DNA of 64,000 bases from Methanosarcina horonobensis HB-1 = JCM 15518. GTDB lineage: Archaea > Halobacteriota > Methanosarcinia > Methanosarcinales > Methanosarcinaceae. Every line of letters begins with the position of its first letter. Position 1 is the stretch's first letter. Under the pieces are notes generated by a model, which was not told where the DNA came from, did no database searches, and saw nothing but the letters and a program-made list of their open reading frames with translations. This document shows, piece after piece, positions 58,570 through 64,000 of this stretch. A program made the position numbers and the translations under genes. The stretch lies in assembly GCF_000970285.1 (NCBI RefSeq), contig NZ_CP009516.1, positions 847,036 to 911,035 on the forward strand, read 5' to 3'.

Positions 58570-58869
58570 TTAGGTAATTCCCTCGCCTTGCCAACAACTA
58601 CAACCTATGACATGGAATCCACTGTTTTGCGCAATTAATAGAAGCTTTGCACTCTTGAATTCTTCTGAAACCGGCTTCAATGGTATGATCATATGGACCA
58701 ATTTTTCGGTGTTCTCTACTGCCCGCACCTCCAAACCCGCCGGCACGTCAACTCCTTCTTCCTTAAGCACAGCCATCGTGTCTGCGAGTAACCGCTGTTT
58801 GAAGGACTCGTCATTCCAAGCTTTAGTAATAACCTGACCTATCTTTTTGCCTTGTTCTTGCTTATTCAT
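58570..58869 (-). CDS. NHLP-leader RiPP precursor peptide
   Basis: 99 residues from ATG 58869, which has GGGGGG 5 bases upstream; the outer start at 58914 has none. Residues 5-66 are the nitrile-hydratase-like leader family (TIGR03793 type): GKKIGQVITKAWNDESFKQ, then LKEEGVDVPAGLEVRAVENT and LVHMIIPL. After a short linker the core region is SGFHVIGCSCWQGEGIT with Cys90, Cys92 and Trp93. The maturase lies downstream on the same strand. No peptidase or exporter is adjacent, so processing must use proteins encoded elsewhere or none. Together this is a RiPP biosynthetic unit rare in archaea. Confidence 0.88.
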   Translation of the reverse strand: MNKQEQGKKIGQVITKAWNDESFKQRLLADTMAVLKEEGVDVPAGLEVRAVENTEKLVHMIIPLKPVSEEFKSAKLLLIAQNSGFHVIGCSCWQGEGIT

Positions 58870-59952
58870 TATACCCCCCTCTTTAGAATTTTCTTTTACC
58901 TTAAAGAAACACAACTATAAACGTTCGTATTTACAATAAGTTTTTAGAAATTTCAGCATTTATAGCTGCAATATCTCGTTAGGTTGTATCATTGTTGTAT
59001 TATAAAACTATGATTATATTAATTTAATTAATATTCCTTAAGCTTTCCCATATAATATTTTTGAGAAAGAACATGATTCTACCTTCGTGCAAAGAATCGA
59101 TTCAAATGTAAAGTACATAAAGTCACTTTAGGTTTGTAATATTAAGCATAAGATCCAGTCAATAGTGTCCTAATGTAAATATAGTATGAGAAAATTTTAT
59201 TTACTACTTATAACTCTTGAAGAGAATTGAGGCTCATAGGCATAGGAGTTGTAACGCTAACTAAAAAAAATGAAAAGAAAAGCTGATTTGGTATTTTTAA
59301 TTGAACACGTGTTTTAATGTATCTTGAGTGACTCTCAAATTCCAACGTGCAAATTTATAAACACTTCTGGAAACAACTGTTTATGGATCTAATGTAGCAG
59401 TAAAACAGTCGAATCCTCGAAGAGTTCATGTACCTCAAATAACGTTTTTTTCTTTACAATCAGTAAATAAAGATAGCAGATCTTTTTTAATTTTTAATAT
59501 GATTATAAAGTCCTGCAAAATGTACGCTTTTATCGTATAAGCTTTCAATCATATTCAGGTTTTAAGATAAAACCTGTGCATTGCTAAATGTGGCTTGACA
59601 ACTTAAAGCGAATTATTTTGGGATAAAACACTGCTTTCTCTTTCCCTAGCTCTTGTTAAACTGTCATCAATACGAGAGTTTACAGTTTTACATATTGGCC
59701 CAGTACCAGCTAAGCTGTCGCCAAGGTGAAAACGAATATGCTTCCATTAAACATCACTAAGTTCTTCGAAATGTATGATCTCCCCCATATAATATAAGAT
59801 TGGATTACATATTATTTTGAAACAGGGTCATCGATAACCCCATATCAAAAGTAAAAAAGTATGAGATACACATAGGAGCACTTTCTATATCTCTTCTGTT
59901 AGCGTTTTTACTCACTCAAAAAGTATATGAAAATATGATTTATTGGTTTTTT
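58870..59952. other. Long gene-free AT-rich region upstream of the RiPP genes
   Basis: Contains the promoter of the NHLP gene: a TATA-like TTTATAG on the minus strand (58919-58913 region) immediately preceded by ATACGAACGTT (58930-58920). A 48-codon minus frame at 59603-59746 (IRFHLGDSLAGTGP ... RARERES) has no start codon and might be a relic. The rest shows no gene. Confidence 0.4.
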
Positions 59953-60115
59953 ATTAAAAAAAACCAGATCTCTCAGGTTTCACTTTTCTCTCACTCGTCA
60001 ATTGCTTTTGCAGCTTTCTTGCCTGAATTCATTGCACTTATACGGTTGCTGCGCCTGTAACAACGTCTCCGCCGGCCAAGACTCCGCACCTGGAGGTTGC
60101 ACCGGCTCATGTAGG
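59953..60115 (-). pseudogene. Duplicated, frameshifted 3' end of the gltA-like gene
   Basis: On the minus strand the fragment reads GATSRCGVLAGGDVVTGAAT, then a one-base deletion shifts the frame, after which ISAMNSGKKAAKAIDE is recovered in another phase. This matches the C-terminus of the intact gltA-like gene (60899-62308: GATSKCGVFAGGDVVTGAAT...). The fragment also includes a degenerate copy of the terminator hairpin (59961-59980 versus 60879-60900). It ends abruptly near 60110. Confidence 0.85.
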
Positions 60116-60381
60116 GAAAACCTACATCAGGTAAGTTTTTAAAAAATTCCTTTTTTCTCAGTTTTCTCTAGAGTGATTATACTTTTGAAAGTGGTACTGG
60201 AAAATTCTTATTAATTTTGATGCGTCTTACCTGCTCTATAAATTGCGCGACTTCTGGCAAACGCTTCGAAATAACAACAAGTATTTCTATTATTTAGTAC
60301 AATTTTTATTAATCTAAATATTCAAACCTCTGAAGCATTACTTATCTTTTGAATAAGACAGGCTGTTGAAAAGTATACTGT
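60116..60381. other. Spacer upstream of the Nudix pseudogene
   Basis: Holds the duplicated membrane-protein fragment (60171-60232), then AT-rich DNA with TATA-like stretches before the Nudix start. No gene. Confidence 0.35.
60171..60232 (+). repeat. Duplicated 3' end of the small membrane protein gene
   Basis: The stretch containing ATTATACTTTTGAAAGT, CTGGAAAAT and TTAATTTTGATGC matches the 3' end and trailer of the gene at 56330-56509 (56472-56525) with a few substitutions. It follows the gltA fragment directly, so the two fragments mark a duplication junction. Confidence 0.8.
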
Positions 60382-60789
60382 ATGCTAAAGACAAAGAAAA
60401 AAAGACGAAGCACCGCGATTATTGAAACTCCCAGGGGCATACTGGTAGTTGCTGGTAGAAGAGGACTATATGTTCTCCCTGGGGGAGGGACGAATAAAGG
60501 AGAATCAATAACTCAAGCAGCTGTTAGAGAATTGAAAGAGGAAACGGGATTAATTGCAACTAATGTCAGATTTCTTTTCCAGCATGTAGGGCATGTGCAA
60601 AGAGCATACTCAGGTGTGTACTTTAAAGACTACCACGCCGTATGATTAATAAATGCAAACGGTATTGCGCGACCACTCAATGAAGTAAAATATGTGAATT
60701 ATTATTCTCCGGGTTCAAAAATCAAGCTTTCCAGAACAACAAAAGAAATAATTGATAGATTTTATGAGTTTAAAAGGACGGAGATCTGA
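60382..60789 (+). pseudogene. Nudix hydrolase gene with an in-frame TGA
   Basis: ATG 60382 opens a Nudix protein: LVVAGRRGLYVLPGGGTNKG and the intact Nudix box GESITQAAVRELKEETGLI (G-x5-E-x7-REL-x-EE-x-GL). After 87 codons TGA (60643-60645) stops the frame, but the same frame then continues LINANGIARPLNEVKYVNYY to TGA 60789, completing a normal Nudix fold of about 135 residues. So this is a nonsense-mutated gene rather than a short protein; UGA is not recoded in Methanosarcina as far as I know. The truncated product would lack the last strands and helix. Confidence 0.75.
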
Positions 60790-60870
60790 AACACGCATGT
60801 TGTACTGTTGGGACTCTAAATGAATCCGGACTATAAAATAGAGTATAGAATAATTAGTAGATTTTCAAAC

Positions 60871-60900
60871 TTAAAAAAGAAACCAGATCTCTCTGGTTTC
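60871..60900 (-). terminator. Terminator of the sudB-gltA operon, overlapping the stop codon
   Basis: On the minus strand GAAACCAGA-GAGA-TCTGGTTTC (60900-60879) is a 9-bp perfect stem with a 4-base loop, followed by TTTTTTAAG. The stem begins inside the gltA stop codon region. A degenerate copy occurs at 59961-59980. Confidence 0.75.
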
Positions 60901-62308
60901 ACTCTTCTTTCAAATACTCGTCAATTGCTTTTGCCGCCTTTTTGCCTGCGCCCATTGCACTGATTACAGTCGCTGCACCTGTGACCACGTCTCCGCCTGC
61001 AAAGACTCCGCATTTGGAGGTTGCGCCGGTTTCCTCGTCGGCAACCACAGTACCTCTTTTGTTCTGCTCAAGGCCTTCCGAGCCTTTGAAAATGATCGGG
61101 TTAGGCGAGGTGCCTATAGCAATAATCACAACGTCTGCTGGCACAAGGAATTCCGAACCCTCTACAATGACAGGGCTTCTTCTGCCTGACTTATCGGGCT
61201 CGCCGAGCTCCATTTCTATGCATTCGACGCCCGTAACATTGAACTTCTCGTCGCCAAGGATGCGGACAGGGTTTGTAAGAAGCCTGAAGGTAATGCCTTC
61301 TTCTTTGGCATGCTCGATCTCTTCGCGGCGGGCGGGCATCTCGTCTTCTCCGCGGCGATAGACTATGCTTACCTCTTCTGCGCCCAGGCGGAGTGCGGAG
61401 CGGGCTGCGTCCATTGCAACGTTTCCACCTCCTACAACCACAACATGCTTGCCGTGCCTGACCCTGGTATCATAATCGGGGTCATAGGCTTTCATGAGGT
61501 TTACGCGAGTCAGGAACTCGTTTGCAGAGTATACGCCGTTTAAGTTTTCGCCTTCTATCCCCATGAAGTTAGGAAGCCCTGCGCCAGTGCCCAGGAAAAC
61601 GGCATCGAAATCATCGCAGAGTTCGTCAAGAGTTTTGATCCTGCCTATAATATAATTTGGTTTGAACTCTACACCGAGCTTTTCTATGTACTCCACTTCC
61701 TGCCGTACAATTTCTTTTGGCAGCCTGAACTCGGGGATGCCGTAACTCAGGACTCCCCCGGCTTTGTGCAGGGATTCAAAGATTGTTACTTTATGTCCCA
61801 GTTTTGCCAGGTCTGCTGCGGCAGTAAGTCCGGCAGGACCGGAACCAACAACTGCAACCTTCTTGCCTGTGGGGGATATAGCCTCAGGAGTCTTAACACC
61901 TTTTTCGCGCTCATAATCCGCACAGAAGCGCTCAAGCCTTCCGATTGCAACAGGCTGCCCCTTCTTCCCAAGTACGCAGCGGGCTTCGCACTGTGTCTCC
62001 TGAGGGCAGACGCGGCCGCAGATTGCAGGAAGGGTATTTGTTTCTTTGATTTTCTCGATCGCTCCTTCGAAGTTCTCCTCACAAACCAGTTGAATAAAAC
62101 CCGGAATATCCACATTCACAGGGCAGCCCTCAACACATTTCGGGTCTTTGCAGGCAAGACATCTGGAAGCTTCGGCAAGAGCATCTTCTTTCGTGTAGCC
62201 AAGGGCTACTTCACTGAAGTTTTTTCTGCGTTCTTCTGCAGGCTGCTCTGGCATAGGGGTCCTTTCTTTCTTTGATTTTCCCGGTTTTTCTCCATGTAAT
62301 TCTTGCAT
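60899..62308 (-). CDS. gltA: GltA-type NADPH oxidoreductase (glutamate synthase small subunit-like, SudA/NfnB)
   Basis: 469 residues from ATG 62308, with GGAAGAG 7 bases upstream; the longer frame to 62398 would overlap the partner gene. N-terminal Fe-S motifs CLACKDPKCVEGCPVNV and CGRVCPQETQCEARC bind 4Fe-4S clusters; FAD motif VVGSGPAGLTAAADLAKLG; NADPH motif VVVGGGNVAMDAARSALRLG; C-terminal GVFAGGDVVTGAATV. With the neighbour it forms a flavoprotein pair found as sulfide dehydrogenase, NADH-dependent ferredoxin:NADP+ oxidoreductase or glutamate synthase component. The exact role in this organism cannot be decided. The gap to the partner is 16 bases. Confidence 0.9.
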   Translation of the reverse strand: MQELHGEKPGKSKKERTPMPEQPAEERRKNFSEVALGYTKEDALAEASRCLACKDPKCVEGCPVNVDIPGFIQLVCEENFEGAIEKIKETNTLPAICGRVCPQETQCEARCVLGKKGQPVAIGRLERFCADYEREKGVKTPEAISPTGKKVAVVGSGPAGLTAAADLAKLGHKVTIFESLHKAGGVLSYGIPEFRLPKEIVRQEVEYIEKLGVEFKPNYIIGRIKTLDELCDDFDAVFLGTGAGLPNFMGIEGENLNGVYSANEFLTRVNLMKAYDPDYDTRVRHGKHVVVVGGGNVAMDAARSALRLGAEEVSIVYRRGEDEMPARREEIEHAKEEGITFRLLTNPVRILGDEKFNVTGVECIEMELGEPDKSGRRSPVIVEGSEFLVPADVVIIAIGTSPNPIIFKGSEGLEQNKRGTVVADEETGATSKCGVFAGGDVVTGAATVISAMGAGKKAAKAIDEYLKEE

Positions 62309-62324
62309 TTTTATCTCTTCCTTC

Positions 62325-63170
62325 TCAGTGCAGTCCGCACCTGCATTCTTCTTCGTATTTTTCCACAGCTTTTGCTTCTTCGCCACGGTACATTGCAAGC
62401 CTGTTCATTAGCTGGACGAAATCGACCTTTCTTGCGTCAAATTCAGGCCCGTCAACGCAGGTAAACTTCGTTTCTCCGCCGACCGTAACCCTGCAGCCTC
62501 CGCACATCCCTGTTCCGTCCACCATTATGGAGTTCAAGCTGACAAGGATTTCCACATTATAGGGAAAAGCAACCCCTGCCCCTACTTTCATCATGATCGG
62601 GGGTCCGATAATTACAACCCTCGCAACCTTTTCGCCGCTGTCCAGGATACTTTTCATAATATCGGTCACAAACCCGTGGTGCCCTTTTGACCCGTCATCG
62701 GTTGCTATGTACACTTCGGAACTGGCTTTCTCCATTTCGTCTTCAAGGATGAGAAGGTCCTTGTTTCGGGCTCCGATAATTGAAATTACCCTGTTGCCTG
62801 CACTCACATAAGCCTTTGCCTGAGGGTAAATAGGGGCAACTCCTACCCCTCCTCCTACAAGAATTACAGTGCCGAGCTTTCTGACGTCAGCAGGGGTTCC
62901 GAGGGGCCCGACAAAGTCCTCAAGGGAATCACCTGCAGAAAGCTTTGCAAGCTGTTTTGTAGTTTTGCCCATTTCCTGAAAAATTACAGTAACCGTGCCT
63001 GTCTCTCTCTCAAAATCCGCAATTGTAAGAGGAACTCTTTCCCCCCTTTCATCAATCCTGAGGATTATGAACTGTCCGGCTTTTGCAGCCTTTGCTACAT
63101 CAGGAGCATCTATTACCATTTTGTGCACCGATGGAGCGATTTCTTCCTTTTCCAGTATTCTATATGCCAT
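62325..63170 (-). CDS. SudB/NfnA-type FAD/NAD-binding oxidoreductase subunit
   Basis: 281 residues. An FAD domain (RVPLTIADFERE near 50-61), an NAD domain with VILVGGGVGVAPIYPQAKA, and C-terminal 2Fe-2S cysteines in GTGMCGGCRVTVGGETKFTCVDGPEFD. This is the dihydroorotate dehydrogenase electron-transfer-subunit (PyrK)-like family that pairs with GltA-type proteins. The C-terminal tail ends EEECRCGLH. It leads the operon with gltA and has five 17-bp tandem repeats upstream. Confidence 0.9.
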   Translation of the reverse strand: MAYRILEKEEIAPSVHKMVIDAPDVAKAAKAGQFIILRIDERGERVPLTIADFERETGTVTVIFQEMGKTTKQLAKLSAGDSLEDFVGPLGTPADVRKLGTVILVGGGVGVAPIYPQAKAYVSAGNRVISIIGARNKDLLILEDEMEKASSEVYIATDDGSKGHHGFVTDIMKSILDSGEKVARVVIIGPPIMMKVGAGVAFPYNVEILVSLNSIMVDGTGMCGGCRVTVGGETKFTCVDGPEFDARKVDFVQLMNRLAMYRGEEAKAVEKYEEECRCGLH

Positions 63171-63633
63171 GAGATCACATTTTCCTGAGTAAAAGCATAT
63201 CTTCTGAACAAATGATAGGGTAAATTTAAATGTAACTGAACTTTATACTGGTTCCTGTCCCGTTAGGGTTCCTATCCTGTGAGGGTTCCTATCCTGTGAG
63301 GGTTCCTATCCTGTGAGGGTTCCTGTCCCCTTACCTTTACGTATGGACGTTCTCCTTATACTGATTAATGGAATATATATTCTCCCAACTAATTTTAATT
63401 ATTTTACCTGGTTTGCACTTACGTTCTCAGTTTGATTATACATATCTGCTCTTAAACGCTGCTTTTTTATATCTTTCTTAAAAAGAAAGCTACTATTTTC
63501 ATTTCTTTTACCTTTCTACAAAAAATTTAATAAATCTAAAGGGTGTAATAAATTTAAGGGTAAATTCCCAAACTCGGCTGATCCGTGGGTTGGATTGGTG
63601 TAAAGGAGGGGTCAAACAAAGGTACTGCAAACA
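63171..63633. promoter_or_regulatory. Promoter region of the sudB-gltA operon with tandem repeats
   Basis: Includes the five-unit 17-bp repeat (63251-63335). TATA-like ATATATATTC near 63370-63380 and AT-rich DNA follow. No gene until the small frames at 63634. Confidence 0.5.
63251..63335. repeat. Five tandem 17-bp units
   Basis: Units start at 63251, 63268, 63285, 63302 and 63319. The three central ones are identical (GTTCCTATCCTGTGAGG); the outer two diverge in their second halves. It lies 80-165 bases upstream of the sudB start. Confidence 0.9.
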
Positions 63634-63744
63634 ATGGCTGTAGCCGAAGCTGTAGAGGTTAATATCCTGAAGAAAGGAAAAGTCCATTCTGAGAATATTT
63701 GCAGGATGGGTTATTTTCTTTTTGAAGGCAAAATAAAAAGATGA
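63634..63744 (+). CDS. Possible 36-aa peptide
   Basis: ATG 63634 opens MAVAEAVEVNILKKGKVHSE and ends with an aromatic/basic tail (MGYFLFEGKIKR). A GGAGGGG lies 28 bases upstream, too far for a normal ribosome site; AAAGGT is closer. No family recognised. It precedes a second, better-supported small gene. Confidence 0.35.
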   Translation: MAVAEAVEVNILKKGKVHSENICRMGYFLFEGKIKR

Positions 63745-63815
63745 TCTGAAGTTATGAATCCAAGTGTTTGGAATAAATCTTTCAATATAAATGTATTATA
63801 AAAGGAGATAAAGAT

Positions 63816-63956
63816 ATGCCAGAAGAACGAAGAGAAGGGGAAAAGGGAGAAAAGCTGGAGAAAAGAGAAGGAGAAGAGACCGCAGACGTTGATCCGATTC
63901 ATCCAACCGAAGCAAGGGGCGGCAAGAAAAGATCGCTCCTCGATACTTGCAAGTAA
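63816..63956 (+). CDS. Small charged protein, 46 aa
   Basis: ATG 63816 has AAGGAG 7 bases upstream, a good site. The peptide begins MPEERREGEKGEKLEKREGE, then TADVDPIHPTEA, a basic RGGKKR and a C-terminal LLDTCK. It is too short for most gene callers. The alternating charged start suggests a single helix; a lone C-terminal cysteine could bind metal or be modified. I do not recognise it. It may share a transcript with the preceding 36-codon frame. Confidence 0.55.
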   Translation: MPEERREGEKGEKLEKREGEETADVDPIHPTEARGGKKRSLLDTCK

Positions 63957-64000
63957 TTTTAATATGTCTTTAATACTTTTCTATTTTTTTAACCTGAATC

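Noticed and set aside
60643-60645. In-frame TGA in the Nudix gene as a selenocysteine codon
   Set aside because: Methanosarcina is not known to make selenoproteins, Nudix enzymes do not use selenocysteine, and no SECIS-like structure is visible. UAG, not UGA, encodes pyrrolysine.

Overview
The window is chromosomal DNA of a methanogenic archaeon, almost certainly a Methanosarcina. The evidence is a complete cdhA-cdhB-cdhC-cooC-cdhD-cdhE operon (CO dehydrogenase/acetyl-CoA synthase, ACDS), methanogenesis marker protein 12, a dihydropteroate-synthase-like protein of the methanopterin pathway, archaeal information-processing genes (FttA/aCPSF1, TFE, NMD3, prefoldin beta, proteasome beta, FtsZ) and two membrane pyrophosphatases. 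Long AT-rich intergenic regions with archaeal TATA-like boxes fit the same genus. I cannot name the species.

Layout. 0-1.8 kb: two tandem paralogous MFS transporters, the first cut by the window edge. 2.8-7.8 kb: two divergent membrane pyrophosphatases, one with the K+-independent signature Lys and one with the K+-dependent signature Ala. 8.5-20.1 kb: mostly minus-strand housekeeping genes (pterin enzyme, ftsZ, a HAD phosphatase on plus, fttA, psmB, HD protein, tfe, an ATP-grasp enzyme, nmd3). 20.4-21.9 kb: a lipid-linked sugar operon of a family 2 glycosyltransferase and two EmrE-like flippase subunits. 22.4-30.6 kb: the cdh operon with a leader of about 370 nt. 32-41.4 kb: rhomboid protease, NYN protein, marker 12, DUF2103, ACT protein, phenylacetate-CoA-ligase-like enzyme, DHH phosphoesterase, prefoldin beta, M42 peptidase. 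43.8-49.1 kb: branched-chain amino acid genes cimA, ilvB, ilvN, ilvC. 60.9-63.2 kb: a GltA/SudAB-type flavoprotein pair.

Accessory DNA lies between about 41.9 and 60.8 kb, interrupted by the ilv block: a FemAB-like acyltransferase, a metallophosphoesterase with an unknown C-terminal region, a bacterial-type glycerate 2-kinase, a nitroreductase, a solitary TnpB beside tRNA-Arg(CCG), a small membrane protein, a radical SAM/SPASM maturase paired with an NHLP-leader precursor peptide, and a Nudix gene broken by an in-frame TGA.

The best candidate for an undescribed system is the NHLP precursor plus radical SAM/SPASM maturase (56.75-58.87 kb). It is a minimal RiPP cluster with a Cys-Ser-Cys-Trp core and base composition visibly richer in G+C than its surroundings. 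Next in interest are the TnpB, whose RuvC-II glutamate is replaced by glycine with a candidate substitute glutamate 54 residues downstream; a duplication scar at 59.95-60.23 kb carrying broken ends of two genes that exist intact nearby; two genes (the glycosyltransferase and cimA) with no ATG/GTG/TTG at the expected start; and several structured leaders and operator-like palindromes at the cdh, ilvB and ilvC loci. All calls come from reading the sequence; no database search was run.
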